Source of the DNA: Roseibium sp. HPY-6
Lineage (GTDB): Bacteria; Pseudomonadota; Alphaproteobacteria; Rhizobiales; Stappiaceae
DNA length: 64,000 bases
Direction of reading: 5' to 3'
NCBI RefSeq assembly: GCF_040530035.1
Contig: NZ_JBEWCD010000005.1
Span: forward strand, 62,001-126,000
The stretch's first letter is position 1. Each line of letters begins with the position of its first letter. Below, in pieces: positions 19,193 to 27,905 of this stretch. A model generated the notes under the pieces. The model was given only the letters and a program-made list of their open reading frames with translations, was not told the origin of the DNA and made no database searches. Position numbers and translations under genes: made by a program.

Positions 19193-19511
19193 GTTCCACT
19201 TCCAGCTAGGCGCTCCCAGAGTACCTGCCCCTGTTAAAGTAGATGGGACTTTCGCCCTTGCTGGCAACTTAAACTTTCGGGTTTCGCAAAAATTTCGATC
19301 TCAAAATAAATTGCAGTGAATTTCGTCCGCCTTCGCCTTTTTTAGGGCGTAATGCTGCGGTGCGCCTTGGAGGTGAGCGCACGCCCAAAACCGGTTTTAG
19401 GCGGATATCCCCGCAGATTGGCACTTTGCCAAGGTGTCGGCAGTATCAACAATGCCTGGCGCGGAGCTCTGAAAATTCCACAAAATCAGATATTTGACCC
19501 CGCAATCTGAG
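19193..19511. promoter_or_regulatory. prkA upstream region with two perfect palindromes
   Basis: This 319-bp non-coding stretch lies between the prkA start and the stop of the PAS-LuxR gene, both on minus. It holds AAAACCGGTTTT (19387-19398, perfect 12-bp palindrome) and TTGGCA-CTT-TGCCAA (19418-19432, perfect arms). Either could be an operator for the stress operon, or the second could end the LuxR transcript, although no T-run follows. No gene is supported here. Confidence 0.4.
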
Positions 19512-20066
19512 TCACGGTTTCGATGTGCGGTGACCGGACAGTCTTCCCAGCAACACAGCCACGTTTTTCACCTTGAATTTTTTTAGAAGTCTCGCGCGGA
19601 CGTCCTCCACTGTGCGCGGCGAAACGCCAAGGACCCGCGCCATTTCCTTGCTTGTCTGTCCCTTGGATAAAAGCAACAGAACGTCGCGTTCCCGCGGGGT
19701 GAGTGTCGGTCCGCTTTGTGCGTTATCAATCAAGGCAAAGCTGAGGACTGTCCTTGCAAGCGGCACGTCCGGTGTCAGCGTTCTGGCGCGGAACCGGCAC
19801 CATATCCGGGAACCGTCGGCCCGCTGCATCAGGCGTTCGTCTGTATAGGGCAGGGACTGACTCAGCGGTTTCAGTCCGATGTCGCGGATTTGGTGAAATT
19901 CCTCATCGGACCCGTAAAGCAGCCTGAAGCTCTTCCCGATCAGCTGGTCCTTGCGATATCCGAACATGTCCGCAAAGGTCTGGTTGCACGTTCGGATGAT
20001 GCGGTGCTCGGTCAATGCCAGTCCCATCGGAGCGTAATCGAAAGCAAGTGCTTCAAATTCGTGCAT
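19512..20066 (-). CDS. PAS-LuxR family transcriptional regulator
   Basis: A 184-aa protein. Residues 1-115 form a PAS domain (FDYAPMGLALTEHRIIRTCN, then MFGYRKDQLIGKSFRLLY). Residues about 120-180 are a LuxR/GerE helix-turn-helix with LTPRERDVLLLLSKGQTSKE and SPRTVEDVRARLLKKF. It diverges from the peptide-type ABC transporter operon, and a strong inverted-repeat pair lies directly upstream of its start, so autoregulation and control of the transporter are plausible. The signal sensed by the PAS domain is not evident; no heme- or flavin-binding motif is obvious. The family assignment is secure and the target assignment is inferred. Confidence 0.85.
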   Translation of the reverse strand: MHEFEALAFDYAPMGLALTEHRIIRTCNQTFADMFGYRKDQLIGKSFRLLYGSDEEFHQIRDIGLKPLSQSLPYTDERLMQRADGSRIWCRFRARTLTPDVPLARTVLSFALIDNAQSGPTLTPRERDVLLLLSKGQTSKEMARVLGVSPRTVEDVRARLLKKFKVKNVAVLLGRLSGHRTSKP

Positions 20067-20080
20067 AGGTCACCGTGCTT

Positions 20081-20113
20081 CTACGGTATTGGCACCGTAG
20101 TGCTACGGTAGCA
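20081..20113. promoter_or_regulatory. Paired operator-like inverted repeats upstream of the PAS-LuxR gene
   Basis: Two abutting palindromes share the core CTACGGT: CTACGGT-ATTGGC-ACCGTAG (20081-20100) and TGCTAC-G-GTAGCA (20101-20113, perfect odd-length). They begin 15 bp upstream of the start codon on the minus strand and lie 360 bp upstream of the divergent SBP gene. Dyad symmetry at this position fits binding by a dimeric HTH regulator such as the adjacent LuxR protein. No experimental basis. Confidence 0.5.
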
Positions 20114-20473
20114 TAGTTATCGGTAGATTTGCCAAAATGCTCCGAAACGGCATCACCTTGACCGACCCGCTGATTCGGGAAGTTGACCAGCGGAGCAACG
20201 GTGGAAACACGCTGACTCCAATTTGCCGGACTTCCCGTTTCTTGCGGCCCGGACAATTGCCGAGCGACCATAGACAGGTGGTTTTTGTTTGAAGACCAAA
20301 TCGACGAGGTGCAGGCTGCCCGACAGCGGACCGGGTATTCTGGATTTGACACACAAAACGGGCGAAGATGCCTCGACAGAGAATATGCTAGGTTCAGAAA
20401 AGGTCTTGGGTCGGTCGCCGATCGAACTGTTGGCAAAGCCGGAATGCGGCGGCACAGAAGGATGGGGAGAGCT
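20114..20473. other. Remainder of the divergent intergenic region (no gene seen)
   Basis: Together with the operator block this completes the 407 bp between the PAS-LuxR gene and the ABC operon. The frame extending upstream of the SBP to 20285 lacks protein-like sequence and ends at a clear signal-peptide start at 20474, so I treat this as promoter and leader DNA. A TTGACA lies near 20344 without a convincing -10 element at correct spacing. Confidence 0.5.
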
Positions 20474-21958
20474 ATGGGATTGAATAAGTTTGGGAGTGGG
20501 CTGATCAGCGCCCTGGCACTGGCCGCAAGCATTGGCATCGCCGAAGCCAAGAGCGACATCATCGTTGCGATGCAGCTTGAACCACCGCATCTGGACCCGA
20601 CCAGTGCGGCAGCCGGCGCGATCGATTCCGTGCTGTATTCAAACGTGTTTGAAGGCCTGACCCGGTTCGGGCCAGACGGTTCCGTCAATCCCGGACTTGC
20701 AGAGAGCTGGGAAATCTCCGAAGACGGTAAAACCTACACATTCAAACTTCATGAGGGTGTGAAGTTCCACGACGGGACGGAGATGACGTCTGAAGACGTC
20801 AAGTTCAGCCTGGATCGTGCGCGCGCAGACGACAGTGCCAATGCACAGAAGGCCCTCTTTGCAGGCATTGAAAGTGTCGAGGTCGTCGACCCTCAGACGG
20901 TGACCGTGACCCTGAAAGAGGCCAACAGCAATTTCCTGTTCAATATGGCCTGGGGTGACGCTGTGATTGTTGCGCCCGAGACCATCGCAGACATCAAGAC
21001 CAATCCGGTCGGAACAGGCGCGTTCAAGTTCTCAGACTGGGTCCAGGGTGACCGGATCGACCTGGAAAAGAACCCGGATTACTGGGGGACGCCGGCAAAT
21101 CTCGACACTGTAACTTTCAAGTTCATTTCTGATCCGACTGCGGCCTTTGCCTCGGTGATGGCGGAAGATGTGAATGCGTTTGTCGGTTTTCCGGCACCTG
21201 AAAACCTGCCGCAATTCGAAGCGGATCCACGGTTCCAGGTGCTTGTCGGTTCGACCGAGGGCGAGACGATCCTTGCCATGAACAACAAGCTGCCTCCGTT
21301 TGATAATGCCAAAGTCCGCCAAGCGGTGGCCCATGCGATCGATCGTCAGGCGATTATCGATGGCGCGATGTTCGGGTATGGCACGCCGATCGGAACCCAT
21401 TTCGCCCCGCATAATCCGGACTATGTCGATCTCACCGAACTCAGCGCGCATGACCCGGAGCTGTCAAAGAAACTTCTGGCTGAGGCCGGGTTCCCGGACG
21501 GTTTCGAAACAACGCTGAAACTGCCGCCGCCTTCTTATGCGCGCCGTGGTGGCGAGATCATTGCCTCGCAGCTCCGGGCCGTCGGCATCGAGACGGAAAT
21601 CACCAATCTGGAATGGGCGCAATGGCTTGAGCAGGTGTTCCGGGGCAAGGATTACGGACTGACCATCGTCAGCCACACAGAACCGATGGATATCGGCATC
21701 TACGCGCGCCCGGACTACTACTTCCAGTACGACAATCCGGAGTTTCAGAAGCTGTTCGAGGCGATCACCAGTGAGAATGATCCTGAGAAACGGTCAGACT
21801 TGCTCAAGCAAGCTGAAGAAATGATCGCCAAGGACTATGTCAACGGATACCTCTTCCAGCTCGCGTTTCCAACGGTCGCCGACGCGCGGATCAAGGGTCT
21901 TTGGAAAAATCAGCCAACCCAGGCGACCGACCTGACGGCTGTATCCTGGGAAGAATAG
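20474..21958 (+). CDS. ABC transporter substrate-binding protein, family 5 (peptide/nickel/opine type)
   Basis: A 494-aa protein. ATG 20474 is preceded by GGGGAGA and starts a signal peptide (MGLNKFGSGLISALALAAS, cut likely after AEA near residue 25). The family 5 signature follows: LEPPHLDPTSAAAGAIDSVL, then YSNVFEGLTRFGPDG, LAESWEISEDGKTYTFKLHE and GVKFHDGTEMTSEDV. It acts in the periplasm and delivers substrate to the two permeases encoded downstream. The ligand cannot be read from sequence. Family 5 proteins bind peptides, opines, glycosides or other small solutes. Downstream dehydrogenase genes suggest a solute oxidised via an alcohol or aldehyde, which is inference. Confidence 0.9.
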   Translation: MGLNKFGSGLISALALAASIGIAEAKSDIIVAMQLEPPHLDPTSAAAGAIDSVLYSNVFEGLTRFGPDGSVNPGLAESWEISEDGKTYTFKLHEGVKFHDGTEMTSEDVKFSLDRARADDSANAQKALFAGIESVEVVDPQTVTVTLKEANSNFLFNMAWGDAVIVAPETIADIKTNPVGTGAFKFSDWVQGDRIDLEKNPDYWGTPANLDTVTFKFISDPTAAFASVMAEDVNAFVGFPAPENLPQFEADPRFQVLVGSTEGETILAMNNKLPPFDNAKVRQAVAHAIDRQAIIDGAMFGYGTPIGTHFAPHNPDYVDLTELSAHDPELSKKLLAEAGFPDGFETTLKLPPPSYARRGGEIIASQLRAVGIETEITNLEWAQWLEQVFRGKDYGLTIVSHTEPMDIGIYARPDYYFQYDNPEFQKLFEAITSENDPEKRSDLLKQAEEMIAKDYVNGYLFQLAFPTVADARIKGLWKNQPTQATDLTAVSWEE

Positions 21959-22057
21959 CGACAATGATCATGAGCGCTTGCTGTCCGGCGGGCGTTCGTC
22001 TTTTCCTGATAGCAATGCTCCCTGGAGACTTCCGGCCGACAGGCACGTGACCGCCAC

Positions 22058-23005
22058 ATGCTGCAATACTTCCTGAAACGCCTTTTGTCTCTCGGATTGA
22101 GCCTCGTGGCCGCATCCATCGTGATCTTCCTGGCACTTGAAGTCGTGCCAGGCGATCCGGCCGCCTACATGCTGGGGATCAACGCCCAGGAAGACACGCT
22201 CAACGCCTTGCGTGAGCAACTCGGCCTGAACGGGACCATCCTTCAGCGCTATCTTTCATGGGCAGGGGGGCTTCTGGTTGGCGATTTCGGGACTTCCTAC
22301 ACCTACAGAACACCGGTTTCCGAACTGATCGGCGAGCGCTTATGGGTGTCACTTCCGCTGGCGCTCTATGCCTTGACGCTCAGCACGCTGATTGCTTTTC
22401 CTGCCGGGATCTGGGCCGCGTCCAGACGTGGCTCGCTTGTCGATACCGGGGTCATGGGCGTGACGCAGCTCGGCGTTGCCATCCCGAACTTCTGGTTCGC
22501 CATGCTGATGGTGCTGGTGTTCGCGATCAATCTGCGCTGGTTTTCCGCGGGCGGATTTCCCGGTTGGGATGAAGGTTTTCTCGCGGGCATGAAGGCCCTG
22601 ACCCTGCCGGCGATTGCACTTGCCCTGCCGCAGGCGAGCATCCTGACGCGCGTCATGCGCTCCAGTCTGCTCGATACGCTCGGTGAGGATTTCATCCGCT
22701 CGGCGCGGGCGAAGGGTCTCACCAAAGGTCAGGCCATGTGGCGTCACGCCTTGCGGAATGCGCTTATTCCCGTTCTCACGATCATGGGGCTTCAGTTTTC
22801 CTTCCTGCTGGCCGGTGCCATCATCATCGAGAATGTCTTCTACCTGCCCGGTCTCGGGCGCCTTGTCTTTCAGGCGATCAGCTCGCGCGACCTGATTGTC
22901 GTTGAAAGCGTGGTCATGCTGCTGGTGTTTGCCGTCATCGTGGTCAACTTCGCCGTAGACCTTGCCTATGCGCTGGTCGATCCACGGTTGCGGAGGCGGC
23001 GATGA
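22058..23005 (+). CDS. ABC transporter permease, DppB-like
   Basis: A 315-aa inner-membrane protein with six predicted helices, starting MLQYFLKRLLSLGLSLVAAS as usual for DppB/OppB permeases. It has the RQQLGL-like segment (LREQLGLNGTILQRYLSW) and the cytoplasmic EAA loop DFIRSARAKGLTKGQAMWRH that contacts the ATPase. It follows the binding-protein gene after a 99-bp spacer, longer than other gaps in this operon. Its end overlaps the start of the second permease (ATGA at 23002). Function in a heteromeric import channel is well supported. Confidence 0.92.
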   Translation: MLQYFLKRLLSLGLSLVAASIVIFLALEVVPGDPAAYMLGINAQEDTLNALREQLGLNGTILQRYLSWAGGLLVGDFGTSYTYRTPVSELIGERLWVSLPLALYALTLSTLIAFPAGIWAASRRGSLVDTGVMGVTQLGVAIPNFWFAMLMVLVFAINLRWFSAGGFPGWDEGFLAGMKALTLPAIALALPQASILTRVMRSSLLDTLGEDFIRSARAKGLTKGQAMWRHALRNALIPVLTIMGLQFSFLLAGAIIIENVFYLPGLGRLVFQAISSRDLIVVESVVMLLVFAVIVVNFAVDLAYALVDPRLRRRR

Positions 23006-23832
23006 AAGCGTTGTTGCACAACCGCTCTATGCTGCCAGGGGCAATTCTGACGCTGCTGTTCACAGGCGCTGCCATTTTCAGCCTGATCTGGGTGCCTTAC
23101 GACATCACCATCTTGAACATCGCCGATCGAATGAAGACCCCCAGTCTGGTGCATCCTCTGGGGACGGATCAGTTCGGGCGGGACATCTTGAGCATGATCA
23201 TGGTGGGCGCGCGCACCTCCATTGCTGTTGCGCTGGTGGCCGTCGGTATCGGCATGCTGGCTGGAGTGCCGCTTGGCCTTGCTGCCGCTGCGCGCAAGGG
23301 CAGTCTGCCCGACGAAGTGATCATGCGCTCGAACGACCTCGTGTTCGCGTTTCCGAGCCTGCTGATCGCCGTAATGATCACGGCCGTTTTCGGCGCATCG
23401 GCGCTTAACGCAATCATCGCAATCGGGATTTTCAATATTCCCGTCTTTGCACGCCTGACACGCGGCGCTGCGCTGACGCTTTGGAGCCGGGAATATGTGA
23501 TGGCGGCGCGGGTTGCCGGCAAGGGTCGGGCGCGGATCTCAGTCGAACACATACTGCCGAATGTGATGAACCTGCTCATTGTTCAGGGAACCATTCAATT
23601 CTCGCTTGGAATTCTTGCCGAAGCGGGGCTCAGTTATGTTGGTCTCGGCGCGCAACCCCCGACGGCAAGCTGGGGGCGCATGCTTGCCGACAGTCAGACA
23701 ATGATCTCGCTTGCGCCGCATCTCGCCCTCTTTCCCGGTCTCGCCATCCTGCTGACGGTGCTTGGCTTGAACCTTTTGGGAGACGGCTTGCGAGACCTGC
23801 TCGATCCGAAGCTCAGGAGGTCCAGAGCGTGA
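23002..23832 (+). CDS. ABC transporter permease, DppC-like
   Basis: A 276-aa inner-membrane protein, the second half of the import channel. DppC-type features are the N-terminal membrane anchor, the HPLGTDQFGRDILSMIMVGA block after it, and the EAA loop REYVMAARVAGKGRARISVE. The C-terminus (LLGDGLRDLLDPKLRRS) is standard for the family. It overlaps the upstream permease by 4 bp and the downstream ATPase by 4 bp (GTGA at 23829), so all three should be translated together. Confidence 0.92.
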   Translation: MKALLHNRSMLPGAILTLLFTGAAIFSLIWVPYDITILNIADRMKTPSLVHPLGTDQFGRDILSMIMVGARTSIAVALVAVGIGMLAGVPLGLAAAARKGSLPDEVIMRSNDLVFAFPSLLIAVMITAVFGASALNAIIAIGIFNIPVFARLTRGAALTLWSREYVMAARVAGKGRARISVEHILPNVMNLLIVQGTIQFSLGILAEAGLSYVGLGAQPPTASWGRMLADSQTMISLAPHLALFPGLAILLTVLGLNLLGDGLRDLLDPKLRRSRA

Positions 23833-25418
23833 GCCTACTGACGATTGAAAACCTGTCTCTGACGATCCACGGAACGTCAATCCTCAAGGATGTCTCCATG
23901 AGGGTTGAGGCGGGCCACATTCTGGGTGTCATCGGTGAAAGCGGGTCCGGAAAGTCGATGACGGCGTTCAGCGTTCTGCAGCTGCTGCCGCACGGTGCTG
24001 CGTGTCGAGGGCGGATTGAGCTTTCGAGCCAGGATCTTCTGGCTGCTAGTGAACAGGAACTGTGCAGCCTGCGCGGCAAGGAGGTCGGCATGGTGTTCCA
24101 GGAGCCCATGACGGCGCTCAATCCGCTTCAGACCATCGGCGCCCAGGTTGCCGAAACCATTCTCGTTCACGAAAGGGTATCCCGCACAGAGGCAATGACA
24201 CGGGCGGCCGAGGCCTTGCGCCGGGCTGAATTGCCGGAGGAAAAGTTTCCGCTGTCGCGGTATCCGCATGAACTTTCCGGCGGTCAAAGGCAGCGGGTTG
24301 TGATTGCCATGGCGATAGCTCTCCGGCCGAAACTGCTGATCGCCGATGAGCCGACAACAGCGCTCGACGTGACTACGCAAGCACAGATTCTTGCGCTTCT
24401 GAAGCGGCTGGTTTCAGAGGACGATATGGGGCTGATGCTGATCAGTCATGATCTCGCGGTCGTTGCCGATCTTGCCGACGATCTCGTGATCATGCGCACC
24501 GGTGAAGTCGTGGAAAGCGGTTCGGCGCATCATCTGTTTCGCAACATCCAGCACCCCTACTCCCGCGCGCTGCTGCAAGCCTCCAGTCACGTGCCCGAGC
24601 GCAGCGGCGCGGCGCAGGAGGTTCCGCTTCTGGAAGTGCGCGATGTCGTTCGGGAATACCAGACGCACCTGCATGGCTGGTGGGGGCAGGCCACGCAGTT
24701 TCGTGCCGTGGATGGCGTCAGTTTTGAAATCCGTAAGGGGGAGAGCCTTGGGCTCGTCGGAGAATCTGGTTGCGGAAAATCAACGCTGACGCGGGCTATT
24801 CTCGGCCTTGAGGAGATCCAAAAAGGTGACATTGTCCTTGATGGCATGCCCGTGATGCAGGATCACCACGCCAACCGGGAGGTGCGCCGTCGTATGCAGG
24901 TGGTATTCCAGGATCCTTATGGCAGCTTCAATCCTCGCTGGCGCGTCGACCGGCTGATCACCGAACCTTATCACCTTCTGGATACGCCCCCAGGCGGGTC
25001 AGCGCGGGATGATGCGATTGCCGAGGCTCTGGAGAGCGTCGGTCTGTCAGTCGACGACCGCAAAAAGTACATTCATGAATTCAGCGGCGGGCAGCGCCAG
25101 CGTATCGCGATTGCGCGCGCGCTGATTATCAGGCCGGATCTGATCATCCTGGACGAAGCGGTGTCGGCCCTGGATGTTTCCGTGCGCGCGCAGGTCCTCG
25201 ATCTGCTTGCCGATCTCAGCGGCAAGTTCGGCCTGACCTATCTTTTCATATCGCACGACCTCAGTGTGGTGCGGTCGATCACCGAACGGGTGCTCGTCAT
25301 GAAATCAGGCAGAATTGTCGAAGAGGGTCCGACGGACAGGGTCTTCGATGCCCCCAAAGATGACTATACCAAGCAGCTTGTTGCCGCAGCGCCGGTCCTG
25401 CCGGCAGATGTGGCCTGA
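23829..25418 (+). CDS. Fused two-domain ABC ATPase (DppD-DppF type)
   Basis: A 529-aa protein. GTG 23829 is chosen because AGGAGG lies at 23815-23820 and it overlaps the permease stop; a frame extending upstream to 23481 is only a shadow of the permease. The first nucleotide-binding domain has Walker A GESGSGKS (36-43), signature LSGGQRQRV and Walker [10 protein letters not shown]. The second has Walker [10 protein letters not shown] (311-319), signature FSGGQRQRI and Walker [10 protein letters not shown]. The single chain therefore provides both ATPase halves that DppD and DppF supply separately, and no further ATPase gene is needed for this importer. It sits on the cytoplasmic face of the two permeases. 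Confidence 0.93.
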   Translation: MSLLTIENLSLTIHGTSILKDVSMRVEAGHILGVIGESGSGKSMTAFSVLQLLPHGAACRGRIELSSQDLLAASEQELCSLRGKEVGMVFQEPMTALNPLQTIGAQVAETILVHERVSRTEAMTRAAEALRRAELPEEKFPLSRYPHELSGGQRQRVVIAMAIALRPKLLIADEPTTALDVTTQAQILALLKRLVSEDDMGLMLISHDLAVVADLADDLVIMRTGEVVESGSAHHLFRNIQHPYSRALLQASSHVPERSGAAQEVPLLEVRDVVREYQTHLHGWWGQATQFRAVDGVSFEIRKGESLGLVGESGCGKSTLTRAILGLEEIQKGDIVLDGMPVMQDHHANREVRRRMQVVFQDPYGSFNPRWRVDRLITEPYHLLDTPPGGSARDDAIAEALESVGLSVDDRKKYIHEFSGGQRQRIAIARALIIRPDLIILDEAVSALDVSVRAQVLDLLADLSGKFGLTYLFISHDLSVVRSITERVLVMKSGRIVEEGPTDRVFDAPKDDYTKQLVAAAPVLPADVA

Positions 25419-25428
25419 AGGAGATGCC

Positions 25429-26883
25429 ATGACTGATGATCCGGAGCTATGGTTCGACCCGGCCAAGTGTCTGATAGAGGGCAAGTGGGTTGCACCTGCA
25501 AGCGGTGAAGAACTGCCATTGAACAACCCGTCGACAGGCGAACGGATAGGTTCAATTGCCCGGGGTAGGGCTGCGGATATCGATGCAGCTGTTGCGGCGG
25601 CGCATAGCGCCGGGCAAGGTGCATGGGGGCGAACGACAGCTGTCGAGCGTGGCCGCTTTCTGTTCCGTCTTCGGGAGCTGGTTCTGGAGAAGGTGGAGCA
25701 CCTTGCGCGCATCGAGGCCCTGGATGTTGGTAAGCCGCTGAAACAGGCGCGTGCGGATGCAATCGCACTCGCGCGTTACCTGGAGTTCTACGGCGGTGCC
25801 GCCGACAAGCTGCATGGAGAAACGATCCCCTATCTGGATGGGTATACGGTCTACACGCTGCGTGAACCCTATGGCGTCACGGCGCACATCGTGCCCTGGA
25901 ACTATCCGATGCAGATCATCGGACGTTCGGTTGGTGCGGCGCTCGCGACCGGAAATGCCTGTGTCCTGAAGCCTGCAGAAGATGCCTGTCTGACGGCGCT
26001 TGCCTTTGCCGATCTGGCAATAAAGGCCGGTCTGCCGGATGGTGTTCTCAACGTGGTTCCAGGGCTTGGTGCGGAAGCGGGTGCGGCTCTTGCAGCGCAC
26101 CCGGGCGTACAACATGTGAGCTTCACCGGCTCGGTCGCCGCCGGAGTTCAGGTTCAGACAGCGGCAGCGCGAAACGTCGTCCCCGTGACCCTGGAGCTGG
26201 GCGGCAAGTCGCCTCAACTCGTGTTCAAAGACGCCGATATCGACGCGGCGCTTCCGTTTCTTGTCAATGCGGGCATTCAGAACGCGGGGCAGACCTGTTC
26301 GGCGTCATCGCGGATACTGGTTCAGCGGTCCCTGCATGATCAGGTCGTGGAACGCATGGCCGAGCGATACGCGGCGCTGCGTGTCGGGCCGGCCCTTGCC
26401 GATCTTGACGTAGGCCCCCTGATCTCTGCACGGCAGCAGGGCATTGTGTCGAGCTTTCTGGATCGGGGCGACGATCTTGAAAAGGCAGCTGAAGGCGATT
26501 TTCATAATGCGCCGGAAGGCGGGAATTATGTCCGGCCGACGCTGTTCGCCGATGTGCCGCCTGCCCATACGCTGGCGCGAGACGAAATCTTCGGGCCGGT
26601 CCAGGTTGTCATTCCGTTCGACGACGAAGACGAAGCGGCTGCGATTGCCAACGGAACCGACTACGGGCTCGTCGCCAGCATCTGGACACGTGACGGCGCG
26701 CGCCAAATGCGTCTTGCCAGAAAGATCCGCAGCGGCCAGGTCTTCATCAACAATTACGGCGCGGGCGGAGGGGTCGAACTGCCCTTCGGAGGCATTGGTA
26801 AATCCGGGCACGGCCGGGAGAAGGGGTTCGAAGCGCTTTACGGCTTCACGACACTGAAAACAGTCGCGGCGTTTCACGGGTGA
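25429..26883 (+). CDS. NAD(P)-dependent aldehyde dehydrogenase (betaine-aldehyde-dehydrogenase-like)
   Basis: A 484-aa protein. ATG 25429 follows GGAG by a few bases, 10 bp after the ATPase stop, so it belongs to the transporter operon. It shows the complete ALDH active site: WNYPMQII, VSFTGSVAAG, general base E256 in LELGGKSPQLV and nucleophile C290 in NAGQTCSASS. The EIFGPVQVV block and the C-terminal GKSGHGREKG are normal. It would oxidise an aldehyde to the acid in the cytosol. The closest-looking families are betaine- or aminoaldehyde dehydrogenases, but substrate cannot be fixed. It could handle a product of the imported solute, working with the SDR encoded next. Confidence 0.9.
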   Translation: MTDDPELWFDPAKCLIEGKWVAPASGEELPLNNPSTGERIGSIARGRAADIDAAVAAAHSAGQGAWGRTTAVERGRFLFRLRELVLEKVEHLARIEALDVGKPLKQARADAIALARYLEFYGGAADKLHGETIPYLDGYTVYTLREPYGVTAHIVPWNYPMQIIGRSVGAALATGNACVLKPAEDACLTALAFADLAIKAGLPDGVLNVVPGLGAEAGAALAAHPGVQHVSFTGSVAAGVQVQTAAARNVVPVTLELGGKSPQLVFKDADIDAALPFLVNAGIQNAGQTCSASSRILVQRSLHDQVVERMAERYAALRVGPALADLDVGPLISARQQGIVSSFLDRGDDLEKAAEGDFHNAPEGGNYVRPTLFADVPPAHTLARDEIFGPVQVVIPFDDEDEAAAIANGTDYGLVASIWTRDGARQMRLARKIRSGQVFINNYGAGGGVELPFGGIGKSGHGREKGFEALYGFTTLKTVAAFHG

Positions 26884-26950
26884 AAGGACATCTGTTGATC
26901 CAGTTGCAGCGATGTTCCGACCTTGAAGCGGGGCTTGGCAAAGACTTTGT

Positions 26951-26985
26951 ATTTGATCCCGGATCAGGTCCGGGACGGCACCATG
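26951..26985. repeat. REP-like palindrome
   Basis: The core is CCCGGA-TCAGG-TCCGGG (26958-26974), embedded in TTTGATCCCGGATCAGG. This resembles the GATCCCGGATCAAGTCCGGG-type palindromes scattered in alphaproteobacterial genomes. It lies in the 121-bp gap between the ALDH and SDR genes of what is probably one transcript, where it could stabilise or process mRNA. Confidence 0.55.
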
Positions 26986-27004
26986 ATCAAAACGGGAGGA
27001 CCAA

Positions 27005-27745
27005 ATGAGGCTGCAGGGGAAAACTGCTATCGTAACAGGCGGCGCATCGGGATTTGGTGCGGGGATCGTACGCAAGTTTGCAGCCGAAGGTGCAAAGGTC
27101 CTGATTGCGGATCTCAATATGGACCTCGCAGAGGAGATTGCGAAGGAAGTCAGCGGGCTTGCGGTGCAGGTTGATGTGTCCAGCAACGCGAGTGTCCAGT
27201 CACTTGCCGAAACTGCCGAGGCCCGTCTCGGCGTACCGGACATTCTCGTGAACAATGCGGGTGTCACTCATCTGCCGATGCCGATGCAGGATGTCGACGA
27301 GGACGAGTTCGACAAGGTCTTTGCCGTCAATTGCAAGTCCGTCTATCTCACCGCGCGCCATTTCGTGCCTTTGATGACGGCCGCGGGACAGGGGGCGATC
27401 CTGAACGTGGCGTCGACCGCAGGGCTCAGTCCGCGCCCGAAGCTCAACTGGTACAATGCCTCCAAGGGCTGGATGATCACGGCGACAAAGACCATGGCCG
27501 TTGAACTCGCGCCGTCAGGGGTGCGCGTCAATGCAATCTGTCCTGTCGCCGGTGAGACGCCCTTGCTGAAGAGTTTCATGGGAGAAGATACGCCTGCAAT
27601 CAGGGCGAAGTTCCTGTCCACGATCCCGATTGGGCGCTTCTCCACACCGGAGGATATGGGGAACGCCGCCTGTTTCCTGTGTTCCGATGAAGCAAGCATG
27701 ATCACGGGTGCTGCGCTGGAAGTCGATGGCGGCCGGTGTATCTGA
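27005..27745 (+). CDS. SDR family NAD(P)-dependent oxidoreductase
   Basis: A 246-aa classical short-chain dehydrogenase/reductase of normal length. It has the cofactor motif TGGASGFGAG near residues 11-20, VNNAG at about 80, and the catalytic serine and YxxxK in NVASTAGLSP and WYNASKG. The C-terminal MITGAALEVDGG is typical. Acidic residue D37 after the second strand (LIADLN) suggests NAD preference. It is the likely last gene of the ABC importer operon, suggesting that it oxidises or reduces the imported compound upstream of the ALDH. The exact substrate is unknown. Confidence 0.88.
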   Translation: MRLQGKTAIVTGGASGFGAGIVRKFAAEGAKVLIADLNMDLAEEIAKEVSGLAVQVDVSSNASVQSLAETAEARLGVPDILVNNAGVTHLPMPMQDVDEDEFDKVFAVNCKSVYLTARHFVPLMTAAGQGAILNVASTAGLSPRPKLNWYNASKGWMITATKTMAVELAPSGVRVNAICPVAGETPLLKSFMGEDTPAIRAKFLSTIPIGRFSTPEDMGNAACFLCSDEASMITGAALEVDGGRCI

Positions 27746-27847
27746 ACCAACGGTGAAGCGCTTCCTCATTTGTATTGTCGGCAATCAGTTTGGGCCTCCT
27801 GATCACGTCTTTGTTTGGATCGGGGGTTTGTCTTGCGCGCAGAAAAG

Positions 27848-27891
27848 GTGATTATCCAATCACACCGCCGTTCTGGCGGTGGCGTGTTTTT
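27848..27891 (+). terminator. Tandem hairpins with T-run, candidate terminator after the SDR gene
   Basis: Hairpin 1 is GTGATT-ATCC-AATCAC (27848-27863). Hairpin 2 is CACCGCC-GTTCT-GGCGGTG (27863-27881), followed by GCGTGTTTTT. The second with its T-run looks like an intrinsic terminator for the SDR operon. It ends about 15 bp before the next start codon, so attenuation of the downstream GST is also possible. Confidence 0.5.
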
Positions 27892-27905
27892 CAGGGATAG
27901 AGACA

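Noticed and set aside
19418-19440. Possible sigma-54 promoter (TGGCAC followed by TTGC) near the prkA operon
   Set aside because: The spacing between the GG and GC elements is wrong in both orientations; the sequence is better described as a TTGGCA/TGCCAA palindrome.
23481-23828. N-terminal extension of the fused ABC ATPase by 116 residues
   Set aside because: The extension overlaps the permease in another frame and lacks ABC-like sequence, whereas GTG 23829 has AGGAGG at correct spacing.
25429-26883. The aldehyde dehydrogenase as the 2-oxoglutarate semialdehyde dehydrogenase of hydroxyproline breakdown
   Set aside because: It is 10 kb from the hydroxyproline operon, cotranscribed with an ABC importer, and nothing in the sequence fixes that substrate, so it is kept only as a possibility.
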